Shown here one piece after another: positions 1 through 5,622 of a stretch of 64,000 nt of DNA (its first letter is position 1; each line of letters begins with the position of its first letter). Position numbers and translations under genes: made by a program. Location of the stretch: positions 1-64,000 of the IMG/VR virus record IMGVR_UViG_3300025162_000052; one strand, written 5' to 3'. The notes beneath the pieces were generated by a model, which worked only from the letters and a program-made list of their open reading frames with translations, made no database searches and was not told where the DNA came from. The stretch is from a virus.

Positions 1-98
1 TATACTAAACTTCTTCTTAAATTGTTGTATTGAGTTAATAACTCAAGTGTCATATTATGATGACATACTTTTAAATTAAGTTCTTCAATCTTTTTCAT
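1..98 (-). CDS. Partial hypothetical protein (N-terminus only)
   Basis: An ATG on the minus strand (96-98) opens a frame that stays open to the left edge for 32 codons. The peptide begins MKKIEELNLKVCHH and looks helical. It sits upstream of nothing else on this side and next to a tRNA, in the same direction as the other left-arm genes. The rest is outside the window and no family is recognisable. The ATG lies in an AT-rich leader without a Shine-Dalgarno sequence, as for its neighbours. Confidence 0.55.
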   Translation of the reverse strand, partial: MKKIEELNLKVCHHNMTLELLTQYNNLRRSLV

Positions 99-126
99 AC
101 TATAAATTTAATGGTTTAATTAATTG

Positions 127-196
127 TTGCGATATATGGAATTGAACCACATTCTCCCCACCGGAACAGGGTATGCTACCGTTGCACTATATCGCA
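127..196 (-). tRNA. tRNA, probably Gly (TCC)
   Basis: On the minus strand a perfect 7-bp acceptor stem TGCGATA/TATCGCA encloses a 4-bp D-stem (GTGC/GCAT with one G-T pair), whose D-loop sequence resembles bacterial tRNA-Gly, and a 5-bp T-arm with loop TTCAATT. The anticodon arm is poor: only three central C-G pairs form around a loop that reads best as GTTCCGG, giving anticodon TCC. A shifted reading would give CCG (Arg). Length is 70 nt, slightly short. No CCA is encoded. Confidence 0.6.
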
Positions 197-256
197 AATA
201 CTACTATTCTTCTATGCCTTTATGTACACTTATTACATATAGTTTACAGAAGTATT
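197..256 (-). ncRNA. Small stem-closed RNA between two tRNAs
   Basis: A 60-nt unit closed by AATACT (197-202) and AGTATT (251-256), with an internal hairpin TATGT (221-225)/ACATA (235-239). It lies between two minus-strand tRNA genes and would be part of the same transcript. It lacks a TTC-type T-loop and a recognisable anticodon arm, so it is not a normal tRNA. It resembles in size and design the other stem-closed units of the left arm. Function unknown; it could be a degenerate tRNA. Confidence 0.35.
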
Positions 257-282
257 ATAATAACCTTCACAGCTATTATTGT

Positions 283-355
283 AGCGATGAGTGGATTCGA
301 ACCACTGTTTCTAAGATTATGAGTCTTAGCGGATAGACCACTTCCATACATCGCG
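283..355 (-). tRNA. tRNA-Met/Ile2 (CAT)
   Basis: The minus strand folds into a clear cloverleaf. The D-stem is TGGA/TCCG, the perfect 5-bp anticodon stem TAAGA/TCTTA carries loop CTCATAA (anticodon CAT), the variable loop has 5 nt, and a perfect 5-bp T-stem AGTGG/CCACT has the canonical loop TTCGAAT. The acceptor stem pairs over six positions (GCGATG/CATCGC) with a C-T mismatch at the terminal pair. CAT could be elongator Met, initiator Met, or Ile2 if modified to lysidine; the sequence alone does not decide. No encoded CCA. Confidence 0.88.
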
Positions 356-370
356 GTTTATATTTTTATA

Positions 371-787
371 TTATAAATACAATGTAGCTTTGCATTTTCT
401 ACTTGTATTTTTTATTAATTTTTCAAGTTCACAATAATATTTGTAAACTTTTAAATAAAATTGCCATTGTGGTTTTAAATACTTTTTGACTTTTTTTAGT
501 TGTTCCCATTCTTTATATGATAAATTAGGGAATGTTCTAAATACAGCTGCATCACATTTAATTTGATTTTTATCTTCAGTTAAAATGGTCATTAAGTACC
601 ATATATTATCTTTAACCCAAAATTCTTTTCTATGAAATTGCTTATCACCTATTACAGTATACTTTCCATCTGGTACACTTTTATAAGGTAATGGGGATTC
701 TACAATTTCACTATCTTCTATTAATTCTTCATGAGAATAGTATTCTCCTATATCATTCTCATATTTAAATCTAATTTTCTTTTTCAT
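371..787 (-). CDS. Hypothetical protein, 138 aa
   Basis: The gene reads leftward and ends just upstream of the tRNA cluster. The protein is charged, rich in Lys, Glu, Tyr and Trp, with no membrane segment or known motif. The C-terminal third is strongly basic (ends in KNTSRKCKATLYL), which would suit a nucleic-acid-associated protein, but this is only inference. A perfect 11-bp hairpin (807-845) lies about 20 nt upstream of the start, inside the presumed leader. Family not recognised. Confidence 0.75.
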   Translation of the reverse strand: MKKKIRFKYENDIGEYYSHEELIEDSEIVESPLPYKSVPDGKYTVIGDKQFHRKEFWVKDNIWYLMTILTEDKNQIKCDAAVFRTFPNLSYKEWEQLKKVKKYLKPQWQFYLKVYKYYCELEKLIKNTSRKCKATLYL

Positions 788-806
788 GATATATAGTTTT
801 AATTTA

Positions 807-845
807 CCTACTTAGATATAGTTTCTCAACTAGAATCTAAGTAGG
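807..845 (-). other. Perfect hairpin in leader of 371-787 gene
   Basis: CCTACTTAGAT (807-817) pairs perfectly with ATCTAAGTAGG (835-845), and the loop itself can form TAGTT/AACTA. There is no T-run, so it does not look like a terminator. Its position 20 nt before the start codon suggests a role in translation or transcript processing. Confidence 0.5.
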
Positions 846-877
846 ATTTTAATGAAATTATCTAAATAATCGGTTGA

Positions 878-988
878 GTAGGGTACATTAAGTTATTAAT
901 GAAATTACTAAAAAAGTAAATAAATAGCGTTGATTGCCCTATTAAAATGATTTAAGCCTACCCGAACATCTCCAACACATAAAGATGT
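878..988 (-). ncRNA. Structured intergenic segment
   Basis: In the 279-nt gap between two minus-strand genes, GTAGG (878-882) can pair with CCTAC (957-961), enclosing a hairpin TTACT/AGTAA (905-919). A second hairpin ACATCT (966-971)/AGATGT (983-988) follows. No tRNA fold is evident. It fits the pattern of stem-closed elements in left-arm gaps, but this is one of the weaker cases. Confidence 0.3.
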
Positions 989-1066
989 CTTAAATTAAAG
1001 ATTTTTATATCTACAAAAATAATTAGATTAAATCATTTTTCCAAATATATTTTATAATTTTTTGAA

Positions 1067-1444
1067 TTATTCTGTAATACTTTCTGGTTCAACAACTTCA
1101 GAAACTATTAATTTAGATTCTGCATCTTGAGCCTTTTTGTTGTATACTTTTTTGAATACCATATACTCTAGTTGAGTATTAGGCATACGTACTTCTTTTA
1201 ATTCTTGTATCGTTTTAGATTCATAAAATTTGATGTAGTAACATTCTAGCATGGCATCTTTGTAAGTACCATATAACTTTATAGTCCCGGAGTTATGAGT
1301 ATTTTTAATGTCTGTTAGTTGCTCTAATGACATAGCTTCATACTTTTCCATTTTTCTATTCCAATCATTATTTTTTGTTTGGATGTCTAAATTAGTAAGT
1401 TTAGGCATTTTACCTGATTTACCCCTGTGTTTACTTTTTGGCAT
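1067..1444 (-). CDS. Hypothetical basic protein, 125 aa
   Basis: The first 15 residues are very basic (MPKSKHRGKSGKMPK), the remainder is a charged helical domain, and the C-terminus is acidic (ends VVEPESITE). No conserved domain is recognised. The gene starts 4 nt after the stop of the upstream 68-aa gene, so the two are probably co-transcribed and perhaps translationally coupled. The basic N-terminus could bind nucleic acid, which is inference only. Confidence 0.7.
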   Translation of the reverse strand: MPKSKHRGKSGKMPKLTNLDIQTKNNDWNRKMEKYEAMSLEQLTDIKNTHNSGTIKLYGTYKDAMLECYYIKFYESKTIQELKEVRMPNTQLEYMVFKKVYNKKAQDAESKLIVSEVVEPESITE

Positions 1445-1448
1445 AATT

Positions 1449-1655
1449 TTATTTATTAGGAATTAATATTTTTAAATATTTTTTACGTTCTTTATAAGTT
1501 TTCCCAGATAGTACTAAATTAGTACTATTATAATCTGGATGTACTTTATTTTCTTTCAATAAAGGTAAATCTTCATTTAACCAGTCATTGTTTAATACTC
1601 TTATTTTAGTAGTTATTTTTGAACTACTGAATATTCTTCCTATTCTTTTACCCAT
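1449..1655 (-). CDS. Hypothetical small protein, 68 aa
   Basis: Short basic protein starting MGKRIGRIFSSSKI and ending in a Lys-rich segment (KTYKERKKYLKILIPNK). It lies 10 nt downstream of the pentapeptide-repeat gene and 4 nt upstream of the 125-aa gene, in one minus-strand unit. No family recognised and no membrane segment. Confidence 0.65.
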   Translation of the reverse strand: MGKRIGRIFSSSKITTKIRVLNNDWLNEDLPLLKENKVHPDYNSTNLVLSGKTYKERKKYLKILIPNK

Positions 1656-1665
1656 TTTTATTAAA

Positions 1666-2748
1666 TTAATTATTGTATAATTCAGCTTCTCTTTTTGTTA
1701 TAAAAAAATGTATTCCAGTAGAACATTCATTCCAACGATTTTCATCAAAATTATTAGGATATACAGGTTGATTTTTTGCATAAGTAGTTTTAATATTATT
1801 AAAAATACTATATGTTCTATCAATCTCTTCTCCATTTTCATCCCATATTGTTATACATTTTTTAATATAAGATGCTCTACATTTTCTAGTAGTAGATGAA
1901 CTACGTTTAGCATCTTCTGAAACCAACATTTCTACAATAGAATTATTTATACATTTTTTATAGCATATAAATGCACCTGTTTCTGGGCATTGTAATGCAA
2001 AAAATGATGTATTTTCATTATAGTTAGCCCCACTTAGGTTAGCCCCACTTAGGTTAGCTTTACTTAGGTCAGCTCCACTTAGGTCAGCTACACTTAGGTT
2101 AGCTCTATACAGGTTAGCTCTATACAGGTTAGCTCTATACAGGTCAGCTTCACTTAGGTTAGCTACACTTAGGGTAGCTTTACTTAGGGTAGCTTTACTT
2201 AGGGTAGCTTTACTTAGGTTAGCTCCACTTAGGTTAGCTATACTTAGGTTAGCCCCACTTAGGTTAGCTCCACTTAGGTTAGCTCCACTTAGGTTAGCTC
2301 CACTTAGGTTAGCTCCACTTAGGTTAGCTTCACTTAGGTTAGCTCCACTTAGGGTAGCTTCACTTAGGGTAGCTTTATTTAGGTTAGCTCCACTTAGGTT
2401 AGCTATACTTAGGTCAGCTCCACTTAGGTTAGCTACACTTAGGTTAGCTTTACTTAGGTCAGCTCTATACAGGTTAGCTCTATACAGGTCAGCTTCACTT
2501 AGGTTAGCCCCACTTAGGGTAGCTTTACTTAGGGTAGCTTTATTTAGGTTAGCTCCACTTAGGTTAGCTATACTTAGGTTAGCCCCACTTAGGTTAGCTC
2601 CACTTAGGTTAGCTTTACTTAGGTCAGCTCCACTTAGGTCAGCTTCACTTAGGTCAGCTCTATATAGGTTAGCTTCACGTATTTGTGATTTTTTAAATTG
2701 CAATAATAGTTTTCTAAAAACTTTATTATATTTACTATTAATTTTCAT
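1666..2748 (-). CDS. Pentapeptide-repeat protein with DUF5758-like C-terminus
   Basis: After a short basic N-terminal segment, roughly residues 23-243 are an uninterrupted run of pentapeptides of the A(N/D)LS(G/K/E) type. This is expected to fold into a right-handed quadrilateral beta-helix. The last 115 residues contain [20 protein letters not shown] and [21 protein letters not shown], which match the domain (DUF5758 type) often attached to such repeats. Pentapeptide-repeat proteins such as Qnr/MfpA can mimic DNA and bind gyrase, but most phage and bacterial members are uncharacterised. The helix is built from near-identical DNA repeats, so repeat number may vary between isolates. Confidence 0.9.
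   Translation of the reverse strand: MKINSKYNKVFRKLLLQFKKSQIREANLYRADLSEADLSGADLSKANLSGANLSGANLSIANLSGANLNKATLSKATLSGANLSEADLYRANLYRADLSKANLSVANLSGADLSIANLSGANLNKATLSEATLSGANLSEANLSGANLSGANLSGANLSGANLSGANLSIANLSGANLSKATLSKATLSKATLSVANLSEADLYRANLYRANLYRANLSVADLSGADLSKANLSGANLSGANYNENTSFFALQCPETGAFICYKKCINNSIVEMLVSEDAKRSSSTTRKCRASYIKKCITIWDENGEEIDRTYSIFNNIKTTYAKNQPVYPNNFDENRWNECSTGIHFFITKREAELYNN
2020..2680 (-). repeat. 15-bp in-frame tandem repeats (minisatellite)
   Basis: About 44 consecutive copies of a 15-nt unit, most often ttagctccacttagg on the plus strand, with a few variant units (tctatacaggt). They encode the pentapeptide helix. Larger blocks are also repeated: the order of variants around 2150-2330 recurs around 2340-2620, suggesting block duplication or recombination. 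Confidence 0.9.
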
Positions 2749-2787
2749 ATATTTGTTTATATTTTTAAATTAGTATTATTTTAATAA

Positions 2788-2830
2788 CATCTTAGTAGTT
2801 TTTATTTATACTCTAAAACTATCTCAGATG
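2788..2830 (-). other. Nested hairpin in intergenic gap
   Basis: CATCT (2788-2792) pairs with AGATG (2826-2830) and encloses a perfect 7-bp stem TAGTTTT (2796-2802)/AAAACTA (2815-2821). It lies between the stop of the 68-aa gene at 2872 and the start of the pentapeptide gene at 2748. No T-tract follows on the minus strand, so a terminator is unlikely. Confidence 0.4.
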
Positions 2831-2871
2831 TTTCTCACCTTGATACAGCATAAAAGAGTTTGTTTAATGTT

Positions 2872-3078
2872 TTATTTATTTAATGCAATTTTACAAAGAG
2901 TTGTAAGTAATTCCATTGCTCTTGTATCTTCATCTTTAAGTGATTTAAGTATATCACTAATAGACATAATAGCAACAACTTTACTACCTGTTCCTTGTGT
3001 ATGATGTAGAACTATTTTTAATTGTTCTATTTTATGTGTAGGAATTAATCCTATTAATGCTTCAAATATTTGTTTCAT
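2872..3078 (-). CDS. Hypothetical small protein, 68 aa
   Basis: Helical protein with alternating hydrophobic residues (FEALIGLIPTHKIEQLKIVL) and a Lys/Leu-rich C-terminus. No transmembrane segment or known motif. It is flanked on both sides by gaps that carry perfect-stem RNA elements. Function unknown. Confidence 0.65.
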   Translation of the reverse strand: MKQIFEALIGLIPTHKIEQLKIVLHHTQGTGSKVVAIMSISDILKSLKDEDTRAMELLTTLCKIALNK

Positions 3079-3101
3079 AAATTTTAATGTTTTAAAAGAA
3101 A

Positions 3102-3167
3102 TAGTGTGTAAGTCTTACAACTGTTAATCTTGTATTAGGACTGGAATGTGACATCTATTACACACTA
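3102..3167 (-). ncRNA. tRNA-sized RNA closed by a perfect 10-bp stem
   Basis: TAGTGTGTAA (3102-3111) is an exact reverse complement of TTACACACTA (3158-3167). The 66-nt unit fills most of the gap between two minus-strand genes. The interior can form short arms (GTCTTAC.., ATGTGACAT), but neither strand shows a TTCRANN T-loop or an anticodon arm, so a standard tRNA is excluded. It has the same design as the units at 3963-4081 and 5008-5558. Confidence 0.45.
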
Positions 3168-3175
3168 AATTTTAG

Positions 3176-3853
3176 TTATTTTTTGTTGTTGTTAAATTCT
3201 TTAAACCATTCTTCAAATGTAAGATATTTTGGGTCATTTCCCATAAGTTGCTTATAAACCCCATGACAAAATGCCTTTAACATATCATCCGCAGAATACA
3301 TTGTTTTTTCACAATGTTTATAGCCTGCTATGAAAGCATCTGAAATAGTATCTTTTAAATAATACCTTGTTTCTTGATTACAACATGAAATTTCAACATC
3401 TTCATATTGTTTAGCAACTTCTTCTAATGTTTCATTAATTGAAGTTTTTTTTGAAATAGGTTTTAGAATAACTGTATCTACATAATGAGTAGTGAAATTC
3501 ATTAGTTCTAATTCATAAGCATAATCATCTCTTTTTTGAATACTTTTGAATTTATCTATTTTAGTATCACTTGCTCTGTAATAACTATGTATTTCATAAA
3601 TAAACTCAACTTCAACTTCTTTACCTACCATATCATCACTTGCATTAGTGATTTGTGGTAGTGGTAATGAGGGATTAGTAGAACAAATGATTTTATCTCT
3701 ATTAAGATTAACATCATGTCTTAATAATGTACCTTCACATGAATATACTTTATTTACATAAATATTATTCTCAATTAACCAATCATTTTTTCTTATTTCT
3801 GCTTTATCATCTATTACATAGTAATAGTCTGATATTTTAATTAGTTTCTTCAT
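3176..3853 (-). CDS. Hypothetical protein, 225 aa
   Basis: Mixed alpha/beta protein. Residues 1-60 look like a beta-rich domain (KISDYYYVIDDKAEIRKNDW), the centre has VGKEVEVEFIYEIHSYY, and the C-terminus is helical and ends GNDPKYLTFEEWFKEFNNNKK. No catalytic motif or membrane segment is seen and I do not assign a function. Start at 3853 is the only reasonable ATG. Structured gaps lie on both sides. Confidence 0.8.
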   Translation of the reverse strand: MKKLIKISDYYYVIDDKAEIRKNDWLIENNIYVNKVYSCEGTLLRHDVNLNRDKIICSTNPSLPLPQITNASDDMVGKEVEVEFIYEIHSYYRASDTKIDKFKSIQKRDDYAYELELMNFTTHYVDTVILKPISKKTSINETLEEVAKQYEDVEISCCNQETRYYLKDTISDAFIAGYKHCEKTMYSADDMLKAFCHGVYKQLMGNDPKYLTFEEWFKEFNNNKK

Positions 3854-3920
3854 ATCTATATATATATTTATAAGTTTATATTCATTTTAACTATAACAAT
3901 TTAGTACTATTTCTAGTAGT

Positions 3921-3957
3921 CTCTTATACTACTTAAAAGTATGTTATTTTATAAGAG
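3921..3957 (-). other. 8-bp hairpin upstream of 3176-3853 gene
   Basis: CTCTTATA (3921-3928) pairs perfectly with TATAAGAG (3950-3957), and the loop can form ATACT/AGTAT. It lies in the 5' leader of the 225-aa gene. Confidence 0.4.
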
Positions 3958-3962
3958 ATTTT

Positions 3963-4081
3963 GTGTGTTTAAATTTTAACATTAATAATAACTTTTACTA
4001 ACTGGTAGGCTCTTATCCCTACTAAGATATTTCAGTCATTATTACCAAGCTACTAACTTAATAGTTTTCTATTAAACACAC
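3963..4081 (-). ncRNA. RNA element closed by a perfect 10-bp stem
   Basis: GTGTGTTTAA (3963-3972) pairs exactly with TTAAACACAC (4072-4081). Inside, TAATAAT pairs with ATTATTA, and GTAGG with CCTAC around a loop containing CTCTTATC. This gives a multibranched fold about 119 nt long. No tRNA arms are evident. It sits between the 68-aa gene ending at 4098 and the 225-aa gene starting at 3853. Confidence 0.45.
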
Positions 4082-4097
4082 TGGGATTTCAACCAAT

Positions 4098-4304
4098 TTA
4101 TTTACTTTCAGGAACTAAATAAAAATCACTTTCTCTTATTGCTAATAAGACATTATTGTATTTTGTAGTATCTATTTCATGTATATTATTTGTATCCCAA
4201 GCATAACTATCAGCTATTTTAATAGCTTCTTCTTTTGTATTAGCATATACAATACATGCTCCTAAATTATAATTTGTTTGATAACCGAATATAAACGTTT
4301 TCAT
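4098..4304 (-). CDS. Hypothetical protein, 68 aa
   Basis: I place the start at 4304 (MKTFIFGYQTNYNLGACIVY) rather than the in-frame ATG at 4349. The longer version would overlap the upstream 37-aa gene, and its extra 15 residues look like leader. The protein is small, alpha/beta, with KEEAIKIADSYAWD, a pattern typical of short domains that follow a beta strand with an EEA helix. No function assigned. Confidence 0.7.
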   Translation of the reverse strand: MKTFIFGYQTNYNLGACIVYANTKEEAIKIADSYAWDTNNIHEIDTTKYNNVLLAIRESDFYLVPESK

Positions 4305-4323
4305 TGTATATAATTTTATAAGG

Positions 4324-4437
4324 TTATTTACTATAATCAATACTACCACTTTTTCCTTTAGTAGTATTAGCTGTCTCTTTAACAGCTTTTTTGATTTTCT
4401 TTTTTTGTATTAGTTTTGATGTCTCTCGTGTTGGCAT
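4324..4437 (-). CDS. Very small basic protein, 37 aa
   Basis: ATG at 4437 opens a 37-codon frame ending TAA at 4324. It starts MPTRETSKLIQKKKIKKAVK and is Lys-rich in the first half. It fits tightly between the tRNA-like gene at 4468 and the next gene start at 4304. It is too short to assign a family. The basic N-terminus recalls that of the 1067-1444 product. Confidence 0.5.
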   Translation of the reverse strand: MPTRETSKLIQKKKIKKAVKETANTTKGKSGSIDYSK

Positions 4438-4467
4438 ATTAATTTAATTATTAATTGTTAATAATAG

Positions 4468-4565
4468 TGGCATATAGTAGAATCGAACTACCTATACATT
4501 TAAGTTTTCCTGTATCCAATGTCATAAAACTATTAGCTATTTAGTTCTCTATTGGAATATATGCC
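4468..4565 (-). tRNA. Class II tRNA-like gene, anticodon unresolved
   Basis: A perfect 7-bp acceptor GGCATAT/ATATGCC (4559-4565 with 4469-4475) and a 5-bp T-arm with the canonical loop TTCGATT are clear. At 98 nt it is long, and a 5-bp ATACA/TGTAT stem could be the extended variable arm of a Leu/Ser/Tyr-type tRNA. The anticodon arm does not pair well. The best stem CTAAT/ATTGG leaves an 11-nt loop centred on TTA, which would read the ochre stop codon, but this folding is doubtful. The gene may be degenerate or carry an insertion. Confidence 0.6.
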
Positions 4566-4575
4566 GAATTAAGCT

Positions 4576-4848
4576 TTATTTTACTATTAAATTATACCAT
4601 TGTAATTCTTTTATGTTTTTATTCCAATATTCAGAATCTTTTCTTGTAACTAATCCTATTTTATTATCGTACATATATTCGTATAAAGGAATAGTTATAA
4701 TTTGTTCTGTAGATTCTTTTGTTTCTTCTATAAAATAACTATTATAATGTATTATACAAGGAACTCCTTTATATAATCCAATAGTCTTACTGTTTATTGG
4801 TGGTAATAATTTAGTACATTTTACTAAGTTTTTCTTTAAAAGTCTCAT
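4576..4848 (-). CDS. Hypothetical protein, 90 aa
   Basis: The most likely start is the ATG at 4848 (MRLLKKNLVKCTKLL). An in-frame ATG at 4884 would add 12 Asn-rich residues. Beta-rich pattern with YKGVPCIIHYNSYFI and ITIPLYEYMYDNKIGLV, ending in a Trp/Tyr segment. Its stop lies 10 nt before the acceptor of the tRNA-like gene, so it shares the transcript of the tRNA array. A perfect hairpin (4891-4910) precedes it. Function unknown. Confidence 0.7.
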   Translation of the reverse strand: MRLLKKNLVKCTKLLPPINSKTIGLYKGVPCIIHYNSYFIEETKESTEQIITIPLYEYMYDNKIGLVTRKDSEYWNKNIKELQWYNLIVK

Positions 4849-4890
4849 ATTATATAAATTTAAATTGTTAATATTAAAAAACAAACTCTT

Positions 4891-4910
4891 CTACCTTCTA
4901 AGTAAGGTAG
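4891..4910 (-). other. 7-bp hairpin between tRNA-like RNA and CDS
   Basis: CTACCTT (4891-4897) and AAGGTAG (4904-4910) pair perfectly around a 6-nt loop. On the minus strand the stem is followed after 8 nt by a T-run, so it may be a weak terminator or a processing hairpin that separates the structured RNA array from the CDS at 4848. Confidence 0.4.
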
Positions 4911-4911
4911 T

Positions 4912-4992
4912 AGTGATATGAACTGACTTTTCACAACTCTATGGTTGGTATAACATCCAGTTTGCATGCTGCCTTCTCACATGGCATATCAC
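4912..4992 (-). tRNA. Divergent tRNA-Cys-like gene (GCA)
   Basis: The 7-bp acceptor GTGATAT/ATATCAC is perfect. The D-arm GCC/GGC and the following segment containing ATGCAAA closely resemble bacterial tRNA-Cys, including the GCA anticodon context. The rest is aberrant: the anticodon stem is reduced to about 3 bp (CAG/CTG), an extra arm CAAC/GTTG is present, and the T-arm (TGAA/TTCA) has loop AAGTCAG instead of TTCRANN. It may be a decayed tRNA or a repurposed tRNA-like RNA. Confidence 0.4.
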
Positions 4993-5007
4993 TATCATTT
5001 TAAAACA

Positions 5008-5114
5008 ACAACTATCTTAGTAGTTTGATTAATTATAAGAATCTCTTCTTGTAAGTCTAATTGACTGTAATTTCTACAGGTTTTCTTACCTAATTATTAA
5101 TCAAACTTAGTTGT
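5008..5114 (-). ncRNA. Multibranched RNA closed by 7+12 bp stems
   Basis: ACAACTA (5008-5014) pairs with TAGTTGT (5108-5114), and AGTTTGATTAAT (5022-5033) pairs perfectly with ATTAATCAAACT (5096-5107). Inside are three hairpins: AAGAA/TTCTT, CTGTA/TACAG and AGGT/ACCT. The overall shape is a four-arm cloverleaf, but loop sizes and sequences do not match a tRNA. It is one of the most stable folds of the array. Confidence 0.55.
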
Positions 5115-5129
5115 AAATGTTTAACATTT

Positions 5130-5217
5130 AGATATTACTCTATCTCTATAGAGTGTACATGGTTGAGAATGGCTAATATAGCTATACTTACATCTCCTTG
5201 CTCCATTAGTAATATCT
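5130..5217 (-). ncRNA. Stem-closed structured RNA
   Basis: AGATATTACT (5130-5139) and AGTAATATCT (5208-5217) form a perfect 10-bp closing stem. Interior arms include CTCTAT/ATAGAG and GCTA/TAGC. Length is 88 nt. No T-loop consensus or anticodon arm is recognisable. It lies between two units of the same design. Confidence 0.5.
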
Positions 5218-5253
5218 GTTTTAATTTGAAAGAGTTTGTTATATTATTATTAA

Positions 5254-5341
5254 ACATAGGCGATACTCAGACTATAGAATCATGTGCGCACATTATCTAA
5301 TTTCTATCAGTATGTAGTCTGTGTATAACTTTTACCTATGT
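5254..5341 (-). ncRNA. Stem-closed structured RNA with internal palindrome
   Basis: The closing stem is ACATAGG (5254-5260)/CCTATGT (5335-5341). A second perfect stem CAGACTA (5268-5274)/TAGTCTG (5315-5321) is stacked inside, followed by the 12-nt palindrome ATGTGCGCACAT (5282-5293). The 88-nt unit has the length and closing stem of a tRNA but none of its conserved loops. Confidence 0.5.
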
Positions 5342-5358
5342 AAATAGATATTTTATTT

Positions 5359-5433
5359 AACGATATACGGAATCAACCGTTATCCTTACTCTTATTAGGA
5401 GTACGAGCTAAAGTTATATATGCTCCCTATCGT
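5359..5433 (-). tRNA. tRNA-like, anticodon AAT (Ile)
   Basis: Six acceptor pairs (ACGATA/TATCGT), a perfect D-stem GAGC/GCTC and a perfect anticodon stem TACTC/GAGTA with 7-nt loop CTAATAA give anticodon AAT, which would read the Ile codon ATT. The T-stem has four good pairs (ACGG/CCGT) but only a 6-nt loop TTGATT, and there is one base too few between acceptor and D-stem. A34 in an Ile tRNA is very unusual in bacteria, which use GAT. The fold is good enough to call a tRNA; function is uncertain. Confidence 0.6.
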
Positions 5434-5456
5434 GTTTATATATCTATTATATAAAT

Positions 5457-5558
5457 TAATATGATAAATTTCAGCTCTCTATATAAGGATTAACCTTTGT
5501 TATCTGTTCACATGAACATTACTTGTGGTAATAACAGCAGCACTTTATTATCATATTA
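5457..5558 (-). ncRNA. First unit of the structured RNA array, 11-bp closing stem
   Basis: TAATATGATAA (5457-5467) and TTATCATATTA (5548-5558) form a perfect 11-bp stem. Inside, on the minus strand, TGTTAT/ATAACA encloses two hairpins (TTAC/GTAA and TGTTCA/TGAACA), and AAGG/CCTT forms a further arm. The unit begins about 25 nt downstream of the minus-strand promoter at 5591-5622, so it would be the first RNA transcribed. It is not a tRNA by loop sequence. Confidence 0.55.
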
Positions 5559-5576
5559 TAGTATTAATTATATGCA

Positions 5577-5621
5577 TTGGTAGAGGAATACAAAATTAAT
5601 AAATTATATTTAATCTACCAA
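5577..5621. repeat. Inverted repeat spanning the minus-strand promoter
   Basis: TTGGTAGA (5577-5584) and TCTACCAA (5614-5621) are perfect inverted repeats. The right arm covers the -33 element and the left arm covers the expected transcription start of the promoter at 5591-5622. This placement would suit an operator for a dimeric repressor, or a structure in the transcript of the opposite strand. Confidence 0.4.
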
Positions 5622-5622
5622 A
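5591..5622 (-). promoter_or_regulatory. Bacteroidetes-type promoter for left-arm genes
   Basis: Read on the minus strand: -33 TTTG (5622-5619, within ATTTGGTAG), a 20-nt spacer, then -7 TAATTTTG (5598-5591), an exact match to TAnnTTTG. It would start transcription near 5585 and serve the structured RNA/tRNA array and probably the minus-strand genes beyond it. The -33 nonamer and the spacer length equal those of the plus-strand promoter at 7227-7258. Confidence 0.65.

Noticed and set aside
124-336. 70-codon plus-strand ORF at the left end
   Set aside because: It lies across two minus-strand tRNA genes and the stem-closed unit between them, with no coding character.
2020-2680. Direct repeats that could look like a CRISPR array
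   Set aside because: The repeats are contiguous 15-mers without unique spacers and are in frame within a pentapeptide-repeat gene.
3102-3167. Standard tRNA gene
   Set aside because: The acceptor-like stem is perfect, but both strands lack a TTCRANN T-loop, a proper anticodon arm and the minimum length.
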